Shown here: in pieces, positions 1 through 8,023 of the stretch | Numbering within the stretch: position 1 is the first letter of the stretch | How the letters are laid out: each line of letters opens with the position of its first letter | DNA from: Ornithinimicrobium tianjinense | Lineage (GTDB): Bacteria; Actinomycetota; Actinomycetes; Actinomycetales; Dermatophilaceae | Assembly: GCF_014636495.1 (NCBI RefSeq) | Contig: NZ_BMEM01000006.1 | Coordinates: 23,803-87,802 of the forward strand | Length of the DNA stretch: 64,000 nt | Reading direction: 5' to 3' | The notes under the pieces: model-generated | Seen by the model: only the letters and a program-made list of their open reading frames with translations | The model's database searches: none | Told to the model about the DNA's origin: nothing | Position numbers and translations under genes: made by a program

Positions 1-128
1 TGCCAACCCGGACCGACCGGACAGGCGGTAGTGCCAACCCGGACCCGACCGGACAGGCGGTAGGTGCCAACCCGGACCCGACCGGACAGGCGGTAGGTGC
101 CAACCCAGACCGACCGGACAGGCGGTAG
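1..128. repeat. Tandem array A (4 units of 31-33 bp)
   Basis: Four head-to-tail units start at 1, 32, 65 and 98, each beginning TGCCAACCC and ending GACAGGCGGTAG(G). Units 2 and 3 look identical; units 1 and 4 are 2 bp shorter. The array meets the window edge, so it probably continues to the left. Each unit carries the reverse complement of the core of array B (148-411). There is no spacer diversity, so it is not CRISPR. No convincing gene overlaps it. Confidence 0.95.
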
Positions 129-149
129 TGCCAGCCTTGACCCCTGGCA
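129..149. repeat. Inverted repeat at the junction of arrays A and B
   Basis: TGCCAG at 129-134 is the inverse of CTGGCA at 144-149 with a 9-nt loop. It sits exactly where the forward array ends and the inverted array begins, so it forms the tip of a potential large hairpin made of both arrays. Confidence 0.7.
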
Positions 150-411
150 GCAACGGGTGTCCGGTCGGGCAGGAACGCGTGTCCGGTCCGGCAGCAACGC
201 CCGTCCGGTCGGGCAGCAACGCCTGTCCGGTCGGGCAGGAACGCCTGTCCGGTCGGGCAGGAACGCCCGTCCGGTCGGGCAGGAACGGGTGTCCGGTCGG
301 GCAGGAACGCCCGTCCGGTCGGGCAGGAACGCCTGTCCGGTCGGGCAGGAACGCCCGTCCGGTCGGGCAGGAACGCCTGTCCGGTCCGGCAGGAACGCCT
401 GTCCGGTCAGG
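148..411. repeat. Tandem array B (12 units of 22 bp)
   Basis: Twelve contiguous 22-bp units follow the pattern CAGSAACGCCYGTCCGGTCG with minor variants (CGGGTG for CGCCTG in units 1 and 7; CCGG or CAGG at some ends). The core CGCCTGTCCGGTCGGG is the exact reverse complement of a 16-nt stretch in array A. Across unit borders CCTGTCC can pair with GGGCAGG (one G-U pair, 4-nt loop), so a transcript would carry serial hairpins. The last unit contains the stop codon of xseA, so the array lies directly in its 3' end. A role in termination, RNA stabilisation or protein binding is only inferred. Confidence 0.95.
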
Positions 412-1642
412 CCACGACCGGGCGCACGGCGAAGTCGCCCCTGGCCACGGTCACGCGGAGCAGCTCGTCCGCGTCGACCTCCGCGCGGTCGCGGACGATG
501 GTGCCGTCCGGGTGGCGGACGACGGCATACCCGCGCTCGAGGGTGTGCTGGGGCGAGACGGCGCGAAGGTGGCGCAGGAGACCGTCGCTGCGGTCGCGCT
601 CCCGGGCCAACCGGTCCTGAAGGCGGGAGCGGCCGCGGGCGTGCAGCGTCTCGATCTCGGCCCGGTGCTGGGCGACGATCGCGGCGCGGTCGGCCATGAC
701 CGGCCGGCTCATCAGCACAGCGAGCCGCTCGCGCTCGGAGGCGATCCGCCGGTGCACGGCCGCACGGCTGCGCCGACGCACGGTCGCGAGCCCTCGCAGC
801 TCGTCCGCCACGTCCGGAACGATCGCGGCGGCGGCGTGCGTCGGGGTCGACGCGCGCAGGTCGGCGACGAAGTCCAGCAGCGGGGTGTCAGTCTCGTGCC
901 CGATTGCCGAGACCACGGGGGTGAGGGCCTCGGCCACGGCGCGGACGAGCGTCTCGTTGCTGAACGGCAGGAGGTCCTCGAAGGAGCCGCCGCCGCGGGC
1001 GATGACGATGACGTCGACGTCGGCCAGCCCGTCGAGCTCGCGCAGGGCGGCGGTCACCGCCGGCACCGTGTCCGTGCCCTGCACCGCGACCTGGCGCACC
1101 TCGACGCGGGCCGCGGGCCAGCGCCGACGCACCCCCGCCAGCACATCGCGCTCGGCCGCCGTCGCACGCCCCGTGATCAGCCCGATCCGTCTGGGGAGGA
1201 AGGGCAGGGCCTTCTTGCGCGACGGCTCGAAGAGGCCCTCGCTGCGCAGCAGCTGCTTGAGGTGCTCCAGCCGGGCCAGCAGCTCGCCGACCCCGACGTG
1301 GCGCATCTGGCGAGCCTCGAGCTGCAGGGTGCCCCGCTTGGTCCAGAAGCTCGGCTTGGCGTGCACCACCACGCGCGCGCCCTGCTGGGGCGGGGTGGGC
1401 ATCGCGTCCAGCGCCCCCGTGGGGATGGTCACGGACAGCGACATGTCGACGTCGGTGTCGCGCAGGGTGAGGAACGCCGTCGACATCCCCGGGCGCCGGT
1501 TGAGCTGGACGACCTGGCCCTCAACCCACAGCGGCGACATCTTGTCGACGTAGTCGCTGATCTTCATCGACAACGTCCGCACAGGCCACGGGGTGGAGGC
1601 GGTGGTCTCCCGGGCGGTCGGCGGCAGGGAGGGCGAGGTCAC
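407..1642 (-). CDS. xseA: Exodeoxyribonuclease VII large subunit
   Basis: 411 residues. XseA with XseB forms cytoplasmic exonuclease VII, which degrades single-stranded DNA from both ends. The N-terminal OB-fold is at about 25-125 and the catalytic domain at about 145-400, with family motifs RGGGSFEDL (216-224), GHETD (248-252) and RASTPTHAA (263-271). The GTG start at 1642 has no Shine-Dalgarno; TAGGCT lies 6 nt upstream, so the mRNA is probably leaderless. The gene is divergent from the hydrolase gene across only 18 bp. XseB usually lies directly downstream, but here arrays B and A follow; xseB, if present, is beyond the window edge. Confidence 0.96.
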   Translation of the reverse strand: MTSPSLPPTARETTASTPWPVRTLSMKISDYVDKMSPLWVEGQVVQLNRRPGMSTAFLTLRDTDVDMSLSVTIPTGALDAMPTPPQQGARVVVHAKPSFWTKRGTLQLEARQMRHVGVGELLARLEHLKQLLRSEGLFEPSRKKALPFLPRRIGLITGRATAAERDVLAGVRRRWPAARVEVRQVAVQGTDTVPAVTAALRELDGLADVDVIVIARGGGSFEDLLPFSNETLVRAVAEALTPVVSAIGHETDTPLLDFVADLRASTPTHAAAAIVPDVADELRGLATVRRRSRAAVHRRIASERERLAVLMSRPVMADRAAIVAQHRAEIETLHARGRSRLQDRLARERDRSDGLLRHLRAVSPQHTLERGYAVVRHPDGTIVRDRAEVDADELLRVTVARGDFAVRPVVA

Positions 1643-1647
1643 CTGGC

Positions 1648-1654
1648 TAGCCTA
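1648..1654. promoter_or_regulatory. Overlapping divergent -10 elements for xseA and the hydrolase gene
   Basis: The plus strand reads TAGCCT (1648-1653), 7 nt before the GTG at 1661. The minus strand reads TAGGCT (1649-1654), 6 nt before the GTG at 1642. Both fit TANNNT at leaderless spacing and share five positions, so the two promoters cannot easily be occupied together. Confidence 0.55.
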
Positions 1655-1660
1655 AGGAAG

Positions 1661-2458
1661 GTGACCGACAGGCCAGGCCAGGCGCGCCTCGTCCTCGTCC
1701 ACGGGACCCGGATGAGCGCCCGCCAGTGGGCTCCCTACCCGGCGCTGCTCCCGGACGCCGAGGTCGTCAGCGTCGACCTGCCGGGTCACGGCACCCGCAC
1801 GGACGAGCCGTTCACCCTCGAGGGGGCGCTCGCCACCATCGGGGCGGCGGTGGGCGGCCGGGCGCCAGGACGGCCCGTGGTCCTCGCGGGGCACAGCCTC
1901 GGCGGTTACCTCTGCTCCCTGTATGCCGCGGCTCACCCGGACGCGCTCGACGCCCTCGTCCTGATCGGGGCCACGGCCGACCCCGCCAACCGCCTCGCCG
2001 TCGTCTACCGGGCCTTCGCCCGGGTCCTGCCCTACCTCGGTGCGGACCGGATGGGGCGGGTCGCCAACCGGGTGGTCCGCCTGCTGGGGGTGCGCGGAGG
2101 GGCGGCGGACGCCCTCCCCGACGGCACGTCATACGCGGCGCTCCCCGCAGCCTGGGAGGCGGTGATGGAGCACTGCGGGCCCGACCTGCTGCAGGGGGTG
2201 CGGTGCCCGGTCTACCTGGTCAACGGGCAGTTCGACCAGATGCGCCTGGACGTCGCGAGGTATGCCGCGGCGTGCGCCGCTCCGCACGTGGTCACGATCC
2301 CGCGCGCCACCCACTTCGTGCCCTTGACGCACCCGGAAGCGGTCGCGGAGGTGCTGGTGACGGTGGTCCGGGACGCCGTGACCGGGGCCGCCGGCACGGG
2401 CCCGTCCCCTGCGCCACCCAGGAGCGACCCAGGGGCGCCGCCTACCATGGGGGAGTGA
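1661..2458 (+). CDS. Alpha/beta-fold hydrolase
   Basis: 265 residues from GTG 1661; the next ATG (1711) would remove the oxyanion-hole HGT at 14-16, so I take the GTG. The fold is clear: nucleophile elbow GHSLGG with Ser79, an acid in NGQFDQ and the catalytic His in [11 protein letters not shown] near the C-terminus. No signal peptide is visible, so it is probably a cytoplasmic esterase or similar; the substrate cannot be read from the sequence. AAGGAAG abuts the GTG, too close for a normal ribosome site, and TAGCCT 7 nt upstream suggests a leaderless mRNA. It overlaps ispH by 4 bp (GTGA), so the two are probably co-translated. Confidence 0.88.
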   Translation: MTDRPGQARLVLVHGTRMSARQWAPYPALLPDAEVVSVDLPGHGTRTDEPFTLEGALATIGAAVGGRAPGRPVVLAGHSLGGYLCSLYAAAHPDALDALVLIGATADPANRLAVVYRAFARVLPYLGADRMGRVANRVVRLLGVRGGAADALPDGTSYAALPAAWEAVMEHCGPDLLQGVRCPVYLVNGQFDQMRLDVARYAAACAAPHVVTIPRATHFVPLTHPEAVAEVLVTVVRDAVTGAAGTGPSPAPPRSDPGAPPTMGE

Positions 2459-3525
2459 CCACGACGCCTGACACCCGACCGACCACTGTCGACGTGCCCG
2501 CCGCCCCTGGTGACAAGCGCGTCCTGCTGGCCGCCCCACGCGGTTACTGCGCGGGCGTCGACCGGGCCGTCGTGACGGTCGAGAAGGCGCTGGAGCTGTA
2601 CGGCCCGCCGATCTACGTGCGCAAGGAGATCGTCCACAACAAGCACGTCGTGCGCACCCTGGAGAAGCGCGGCGCGATCTTCGTCCAGGAGACGGACGAG
2701 GTGCCCGAGGGCGCCCGGGTGATCTTCTCGGCCCACGGCGTCAGCCCTGCGGTCCACGCCGAGGCGAGGGCGCTGAGCCTGCAGACCATCGACGCCACCT
2801 GCCCGCTGGTGACCAAGGTCCACCGCGAGGCCGTGCGCTTCGCGGGGGAGGGCTCCACCATCCTGCTCATCGGCCACACCGGCCACGAGGAGGTCGAGGG
2901 CACCGCCGGCGAGGCACCCGACAGCACCATCGTCGTCGAGAGCCCCGAGCACGCCGCTGTCGTGGAGGTCCCGGACCCCGAGCGGCTCGTCTGGCTCTCG
3001 CAGACCACGTTGTCGGTCGACGAGACGATGCAGACGGTGGCCGTGCTGCGCGACCGGTTCCCGCACCTGCAGGACCCGCCGAGCGACGACATCTGCTACG
3101 CCACCCAGAACCGCCAGGTCGCCGTGAAGCAGATGGCCGAGCAGTGCGACCTGATGATCGTCGTCGGCTCGCAGAACTCCTCCAACTCCAAGCGCCTCGT
3201 GGAGGTCGCCCTGGAGTACGGCACGCGGGACGGGCACCTGGTCGACTACGCCGACGAGATCGACGAGAGCTGGCTGGAAGGGGTGACCACGGTCGGCGTC
3301 ACGAGCGGCGCGAGCGTGCCCGAGGTGCTCGTGCGTGACGTCCTCGACTGGCTCGCCGAGCGCGGCTACGGCGACGTGAGGGCGGTCACCGCCGCCCAGG
3401 AGTCGCTGCTGTTCGCCCTGCCCAACGAGCTGCGCCGCGACCTCAAGGCCGCCGGCGTCGAGGCCGCGAAGGTCCGCCATGACCCCGGCGCCATCCCGGC
3501 CGCGGGCGGCGACCAGCTGCACTGA
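2455..3525 (+). CDS. ispH: 4-hydroxy-3-methylbut-2-enyl diphosphate reductase
   Basis: 356 residues from a GTG inside the stop of the preceding gene. IspH is the last enzyme of the MEP isoprenoid pathway; its 4Fe-4S cluster reduces HMBPP to IPP and DMAPP. The three cluster cysteines are present: Cys32 (PRGYCAGV), Cys116 (DATCPLV) and Cys214 (ICYATQNRQ). The conserved HNKHVV (from 61), SAHGVSP and SSNSKRL motifs are also present. Length is normal. A near-perfect terminator palindrome follows within 15 bp. Confidence 0.98.
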   Translation: MTTTPDTRPTTVDVPAAPGDKRVLLAAPRGYCAGVDRAVVTVEKALELYGPPIYVRKEIVHNKHVVRTLEKRGAIFVQETDEVPEGARVIFSAHGVSPAVHAEARALSLQTIDATCPLVTKVHREAVRFAGEGSTILLIGHTGHEEVEGTAGEAPDSTIVVESPEHAAVVEVPDPERLVWLSQTTLSVDETMQTVAVLRDRFPHLQDPPSDDICYATQNRQVAVKQMAEQCDLMIVVGSQNSSNSKRLVEVALEYGTRDGHLVDYADEIDESWLEGVTTVGVTSGASVPEVLVRDVLDWLAERGYGDVRAVTAAQESLLFALPNELRRDLKAAGVEAAKVRHDPGAIPAAGGDQLH

Positions 3526-3536
3526 GCGCACCACCC

Positions 3537-3580
3537 ACGACGAAAGGGCCGGCACCCGCGGGTGCCGGCCCTTTCGTCGT
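3537..3580. terminator. Bidirectional terminator between ispH and the trypsin-like gene
   Basis: Two 21-nt arms (3537-3557 and 3560-3580) are exact inverse copies separated by 2 nt, nearly a perfect 44-bp palindrome with a CCGCGG centre. Flanking A-rich and T-rich ends (GAAAGGG / CCCTTTC) let it work on either strand. It separates two convergent genes. Confidence 0.9.
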
Positions 3581-3591
3581 CGCTGACGCGG

Positions 3592-4509
3592 TCAGCCGAT
3601 GAACTGGCCGAGCCAGGCGAGGTCGTCCACGGTGTCGATGCGGTAGACGCCGCTGGAGCCCGCGCAGGTCTCGTTCATCCCGAACGAGGTGACCGCCACG
3701 ACGGTGGTCGTGTCCTCGACGAACGTCGGGCCGCCGGAGTCGCCGGAGCAGGTGCCGCCGGTGTGGGCGTTGCTGCTCAGCACGACGTAGCTGTCCTGGC
3801 CGGGACCGGCGCCGAACTGGCGGTTGTTGACCAGCACGCCGCCCGCCTTGTACTTGACCCAGTCGGCCTGGTCCAGCCTTGCCTGGTTGTTGACAGAGGG
3901 GTCGGAGTCCCCGCGCGTGGGCATCGCCCACTGCAGGCCGTAGCCGACGGTCTCGTAGGAGTCGCGCGCGTTCTTGGTCAGGGCGAGCTGCTCGTCCCAG
4001 TAGCCGAGCTCGGGCAGCTCGCCGTAGGTCTCGAAGGTGGTGCCCTCCGCGAGCGTCATCTGGTCGACCACCCCGACGTCGTGCAGGTAGAAGGCAGCGT
4101 CGTCGTACTCCGGGTGGTAGATCGCGTCGTAGCTCCAGGCGTCGGCGGCGAGCGCGCTGCTCTGGTCGATCGCGCCGGCCAAGGTCACGAACTCACGCCC
4201 GAGGCGGACGTCCTGGAGGTTGTCGCCGTACCAGACCGCGACGGCGTCGGCGCCGAAGGTGCAGTGGCCGGCGGTGAGGAAGGTGTCGGCGTCCATCTGG
4301 GTGCCGGTGCAGCGCCAGCCGGCGAACAGCTCGTCGTCGGTCTGGACGGTGTCGCCGTTCACGTCGTTCCAGGTGTAGGCGACCATGAGGCCCACGTAGG
4401 GGTGCTCGCCGGCGTCGAGGTCGCCGTACTTGATGGCCGAGGCCGGGAAGGCGGAGGTGGCGACGGCGGCCAGGCCGGCGGCTGCCGCGACAAGGGTGCG
4501 CATACGCAT
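3592..4509 (-). CDS. Secreted trypsin-like (S1 family) serine protease
   Basis: 305 residues. A signal peptide (about 1-25: MRMR, alanine-rich core, PASA) directs it to the Sec system. The chymotrypsin-fold triad is visible: His82 in LTAGHC, Asp144 in YLHDVGVV and Ser258 in GGTCSGDSGGP. Cys67/Cys83 and a cysteine pair around the active serine probably form disulfides. The mature start IKYGD differs from the usual IVGG and there is no long propeptide, so zymogen activation, if any, is atypical. GAAAGGA lies 12 nt before the ATG. Probably an extracellular endopeptidase; specificity not assigned. Confidence 0.9.
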   Translation of the reverse strand: MRMRTLVAAAAGLAAVATSAFPASAIKYGDLDAGEHPYVGLMVAYTWNDVNGDTVQTDDELFAGWRCTGTQMDADTFLTAGHCTFGADAVAVWYGDNLQDVRLGREFVTLAGAIDQSSALAADAWSYDAIYHPEYDDAAFYLHDVGVVDQMTLAEGTTFETYGELPELGYWDEQLALTKNARDSYETVGYGLQWAMPTRGDSDPSVNNQARLDQADWVKYKAGGVLVNNRQFGAGPGQDSYVVLSSNAHTGGTCSGDSGGPTFVEDTTTVVAVTSFGMNETCAGSSGVYRIDTVDDLAWLGQFIG

Positions 4510-4581
4510 CGTTGCGTGGTCCTTTCACGGGTGGTCTGCACGGGGTGTGTCCGCAACCTAACCCGACGGCTCGCGCTCCCG

Positions 4582-5832
4582 CTACCCCAAGGAGCGCTCG
4601 CGGCCCGTCTGCCTGTCCGCGCGCTGAGGGTGGGTGGCGGCGTAGGTGCGCTCCATCTCCAGCTCGTCGGAGACGTGCTGGTCGGTGATGAGCTGGTCTG
4701 TGACGAGCTGGTCGGTGATGAGCTCCGCGGAGGTCAGCGGCCGGGGCGCGACGTCCAGCGGGAGCGGGCCCGGGACGGGCGCCTCGACGAGACCGAGCTC
4801 GTGCATGCGCCGGCTGGTCACGAGCACCCGCGACTCCAGCGTGCCGACGAGCTGGTTGTAGGTCTCGACCGAGCGGCGCAGCGCCCCGCCCATCGTGGAC
4901 AGGTGCCGCCCGACGGTGCCGAGCCGACGGTGGAGGTCGTCGCCCAGGCGCAGCAGCTCCTGGGCGTGGGTTGTGAGCGCGTCCTGCTGCCAGGCGAGGG
5001 CGGTGGCCCGCAGCATCGCGAGCAGCGTGCCGGGGGAGGCCAGCACCACCCGACGGGACTGGGCGTGGTCGTAGAGGTCCGGCTCGGCCCGCAGCGCCGC
5101 CGCCAGCACCGCGTCGCTGGGCACGAAGCAGACCACGAGCTCCGGGGAGGAGGGGAAGGCGCTCCAGTAGGCCTTCGCCGCCAGGGTCTCGACGTGTCCG
5201 CGCAGTGCCGCGGCATGAGCGCGCAGCAGCCGCGCGGCCTCGTCGGCGGACACGTCCTCGCCCTGCGCGCGCAGGAAGGAGGTCAGGGGCGCCTTGCTGT
5301 CGATGACGAGCGTCTTGTCTCCGGGGAGGCGGACGATCGCGTCCGGGCGCACCCGGGCGTCGTGCCGGGTCACGGCGGCGACCTGCTCCTCGAAGTCGCA
5401 CCGCTCCAGCATGCCTGCGTGCTCCAGGACGCGGCGCAGCTGCACCTCGCCCCAGGTGCCCCGCGTGCCGCTGGAGTTGAGGGCGCCCGACAGCGCCGCG
5501 GTCTGGCGGTGCAGGGCTCGGGTCTGCTCGGCGACGTCAGCCAGCTGCGCGCCGACCTGGCCGAACTGCTGCGAGCGGTCGCGCTCGAGGACCCTGACCT
5601 GCTCCTCGACCCGCCGCAGTGCCTGGCTCATCGGCGCGAGCTGGGCGGCCGCCTCCCGGTCCTCGACCAGGGACTCCTCCAGGGCGTGGGCCTGGCGCGC
5701 CCAGCCGTCACGCTCGGCCTCCGCCCGCGCCAGCGCCACCGCTCCTCGACCGCGCGCGAGGAGCCAGCCGGTCGCCATACCGAGCAGGGCGGCGAGGCAG
5801 AGGAGGAGGGCGAGCTGCCACGAGAGGTCCAT
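4582..5832 (-). CDS. rmuC: DNA recombination protein RmuC
   Basis: 416 residues. RmuC family proteins limit DNA inversions between short repeats and carry a nuclease-like fold. One N-terminal membrane helix (about 5-25) is followed by a coiled-coil (about 30-120) and the RmuC core (about 130-360; GTRGTWGEVQLRRVLEHAGM, VIDSKAPL, NQLVGTLESRV). The C-terminus has a degenerate five-residue repeat (ITDQL, VTDQL, ITDQH) encoded by 15-bp repeats at 4678-4722. Divergent from the liv operon over 167 bp. Confidence 0.93.
   Translation of the reverse strand: MDLSWQLALLLCLAALLGMATGWLLARGRGAVALARAEAERDGWARQAHALEESLVEDREAAAQLAPMSQALRRVEEQVRVLERDRSQQFGQVGAQLADVAEQTRALHRQTAALSGALNSSGTRGTWGEVQLRRVLEHAGMLERCDFEEQVAAVTRHDARVRPDAIVRLPGDKTLVIDSKAPLTSFLRAQGEDVSADEAARLLRAHAAALRGHVETLAAKAYWSAFPSSPELVVCFVPSDAVLAAALRAEPDLYDHAQSRRVVLASPGTLLAMLRATALAWQQDALTTHAQELLRLGDDLHRRLGTVGRHLSTMGGALRRSVETYNQLVGTLESRVLVTSRRMHELGLVEAPVPGPLPLDVAPRPLTSAELITDQLVTDQLITDQHVSDELEMERTYAATHPQRADRQTGRERSLG
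4678..4722. repeat. 15-bp in-frame repeats in the rmuC C-terminus
   Basis: Three tandem copies of CTGGTCGGTGATGAG, the middle one with two changes, encode the minus-strand pentapeptide LITDQ/LVTDQ. Because the unit is a multiple of three, copy number can change without frameshift. Confidence 0.8.
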
Positions 5833-5913
5833 GCCAGGACCCTGTCACCGACCACCGACAAGCCCGGTCCACCACGCCCGAGCCGACCGTGACCGGATCG
5901 TGACCTCGAGCCG

Positions 5914-5974
5914 TTGACACCGGCGCGAAGCCGTCGCTACGGTCGGACCGAAATCTGAATCACCTTTCAGTTTT
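5914..5974 (+). promoter_or_regulatory. Promoter and operator-like repeat of the liv/acyl-CoA ligase operon
   Basis: TTGACA (5914-5919) and TACGGT (5938-5943) are separated by 18 nt, a good housekeeping promoter. Just downstream, around the expected start of transcription, CTGAA (5955-5959) and TTCAG (5966-5970) form an inverted repeat extending to AATCTGAA/TTCAGTTT with one mismatch in eight. This is a typical repressor position, and the operon encodes a TetR protein, so autoregulation is the likely reading. Confidence 0.65.
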
Positions 5975-5999
5975 ATTCGGCCCACGAAGGAGTGCCCCG

Positions 6000-7232
6000 A
6001 TGTCCCGCTCTACCGCCCTCGCGCTGTCGCTGGCGACCGCGCTGTCCTTGGCCGCCTGCGCGCCCAGCCAGTCCGAGCAGTCGAACACCGGCGGCTCGAC
6101 GACCGACACGTCGAGCGGGACCGCCGGCGGCGCCGCCGGCGGTGGCGACCCGTTCCAGGTCGGGATCATCTACTCCGAGACCGGGCCGCTGGCGGCCTAC
6201 GGCAAGCAGTACCGCGAGGGTCTGGAGGCGGGCCTCGACTACGCGACCGGCGGTACCGGCGAGATCGACGGACGGCCCGTCGAGATCACCTACCGCGACG
6301 ACGCCGGCGCCCCCGACACCGCCGTGGCCGCGGCCAAGGACCTGATCGGCCAGGACTTCAAGGTGCTCGGCGGCACCGTGGTCTCGGGCATCGCCGTCGC
6401 TATGGCCGAGCAGGCCGCGCAGAACGAGATCCTCTACATCTCCGGTCCGGCCGCCACCGACGCGATCAGCGGGGTCAACGACTACACCTTCCGGTCCGGG
6501 CGCCAGAGCCTGCAGGACGTCGCCACGGCCGGCGCGATGCTCGACGACGAGGGTGGCAAGGTGGTGGTCCTCGCGCAGGACAACGCCTTCGGCCAGGGCA
6601 ACCTCGCCGCGGTCGAGGCGATCATCGGGGCCCAGGGCGCCGAGGTCGACAGCGTGCTCGTCCCCGAGAGCGCCACGGAGTTCACCGGCTTCGCGCGGCA
6701 GGTCGTCGAGGCCGACCCCGACCTGATCTTCGTCGCCTGGGCGGGTGCGACCGCGGGCAGCATGTGGCAGTCCCTCGACCAGCAGGACGTGTTCGAGGCC
6801 GCGCCGGTCGTCACCGGCCTGGCCGACAGCGCCACCTTCGGCGCCTACGGCCCGATCGGCGAGAAGATCAGCTTCCTGTCGCACTATTTCCCGGGCGCGG
6901 CGGACAACGAGGCCAACCAGGCCCTCGTCGACCACGTGACCGAGGCGGGCGGCACCCCCGACCTGTTCACCAACGACGGCTTCGTCGCGGGCCAGATGAT
7001 CGTCCAGGCCCTGACCGAGGGCGGGGACGACGTCAACGCCATGATCGACGCCCTCGAGGGCTGGCAGTTCGACGGACCCAAGGGCTCGATGACCATCCGC
7101 GAGGGTGACCACGCGCTGCTCCAGCCGATGTTCAGCGCCACGCTGAAGCAGGACGGCGACACCTGGGTCCCCGAGCTCGTCGACACCTTCGAGCCCGACG
7201 AGGTCGCGCCGCCGGAGGCGTCGGGCCGGTGA
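6000..7232 (+). CDS. LIV-type ABC transporter substrate-binding lipoprotein
   Basis: 410 residues. The lipobox SLAAC gives a lipidated Cys20, anchoring the protein outside the membrane. The rest is the two-lobed Peripla_BP_6 fold of LivK-type binding proteins (VGIIYSETGPLAAYG, ALDYATGG, GGTVVSGIAVAMAEQ). Such proteins bind branched-chain amino acids, amides, urea or aromatic and aliphatic acids. With an acyl-CoA ligase downstream, an organic acid is more likely than an amino acid, but this is inference. GAAGGAG is 7 nt before the ATG. First gene of an eight-gene coupled operon; the next gene overlaps its stop (GTGA). Confidence 0.93.
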   Translation: MSRSTALALSLATALSLAACAPSQSEQSNTGGSTTDTSSGTAGGAAGGGDPFQVGIIYSETGPLAAYGKQYREGLEAGLDYATGGTGEIDGRPVEITYRDDAGAPDTAVAAAKDLIGQDFKVLGGTVVSGIAVAMAEQAAQNEILYISGPAATDAISGVNDYTFRSGRQSLQDVATAGAMLDDEGGKVVVLAQDNAFGQGNLAAVEAIIGAQGAEVDSVLVPESATEFTGFARQVVEADPDLIFVAWAGATAGSMWQSLDQQDVFEAAPVVTGLADSATFGAYGPIGEKISFLSHYFPGAADNEANQALVDHVTEAGGTPDLFTNDGFVAGQMIVQALTEGGDDVNAMIDALEGWQFDGPKGSMTIREGDHALLQPMFSATLKQDGDTWVPELVDTFEPDEVAPPEASGR

Positions 7233-8023
7233 CCTCGACGACCCCGGCCGGTGCGGGGGTGGGCCCGTCGCCCACCCCCGCGCTGGAGGTCCGCGGACTG
7301 TCGCTGCGCATCGGCGGCGCGCAGATCCTCGAGGACATCAGCTTCGTCGTGCCGACCGGCCAGGTCGTGGGCGTCATCGGCCCCAACGGCGCCGGCAAGA
7401 CGACGCTGTTCAACCTCGTCTCCGGCGTGCTCGCCCCCACGGGCGGGCAGGTGCTCCTGGACGGCGCCGACGTCACGGGCCGCACCATCACCCAGCGTGC
7501 CAACGCCGGCCTGGGCCGCACCTTCCAGACCTCCTCCCTCTTCCCGGGCCTGAGCGTCGAGGAGAACGTCCGCCTCGCGTCGCAGGTGCACGAGGGCGGG
7601 GCGATCAGCCTCGTGCGTTTCCCCCGCCCGGGCGACCCCGCGTCCCGCCGGGCCCGCGACCTGCTCGGCAGCGTCGGCCTCGGCGACCGCCTGCGCCACC
7701 GCGCCGGCGACCTCCCGCACGGCGACAAGCGCAAGCTCGAGATCGCCATGCTGCTGGCGACCGACCCCTCGGTCGTCCTGCTCGACGAGCCGATGGCCGG
7801 GGTCGCGTCCGGCGACGTGCCCGGGCTCACCGACGTGATCCGCAGCCTCCATCGCGACCACGGGTGCACCGTGCTCATGGTCGAGCACCACATGGAGGTG
7901 CTCCTGGGCCTGGTCGAGCGGGTCGCCGTGCTCCACTTCGGCCACCTGCTGGCGATCGACACCCCGGAGGCCGTCATGGCCGACCCGACCGTCCAGAGCG
8001 CCTACCTGGGGGAGCCCGCATGA
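7229..8023 (+). CDS. LIV-type ABC transporter ATP-binding protein (LivG-like)
   Basis: 264 residues from a GTG overlapping the previous stop. Walker A GPNGAGKTT (51-59), Walker B VVLLDEP (182-188) and the switch histidine (His220, VEHHMEV) are intact. The signature reads LPHGDKRKLE (162-171) in place of the commoner LSYGEQRRLE. The LivG-type extension between Walker A and the signature is present. It powers import together with the second ATPase and the two permeases. The extra 18 N-terminal residues before ALEVRGLS are low complexity. Confidence 0.92.
   Translation: MTSTTPAGAGVGPSPTPALEVRGLSLRIGGAQILEDISFVVPTGQVVGVIGPNGAGKTTLFNLVSGVLAPTGGQVLLDGADVTGRTITQRANAGLGRTFQTSSLFPGLSVEENVRLASQVHEGGAISLVRFPRPGDPASRRARDLLGSVGLGDRLRHRAGDLPHGDKRKLEIAMLLATDPSVVLLDEPMAGVASGDVPGLTDVIRSLHRDHGCTVLMVEHHMEVLLGLVERVAVLHFGHLLAIDTPEAVMADPTVQSAYLGEPA

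Noticed and set aside
1-411. CRISPR array
   Set aside because: Units are contiguous without variable spacers, and no cas gene is near.
128-1660. Long open plus-strand extension of the hydrolase gene through xseA and array B
   Set aside because: It is antisense to the well-supported xseA gene; high GC keeps opposite frames open.
3562-5892. 776-codon plus-strand open frame
   Set aside because: Antisense to the trypsin-like gene and rmuC, both with clear motifs; composition is Val/Gly/His-rich, typical of a mirror frame.
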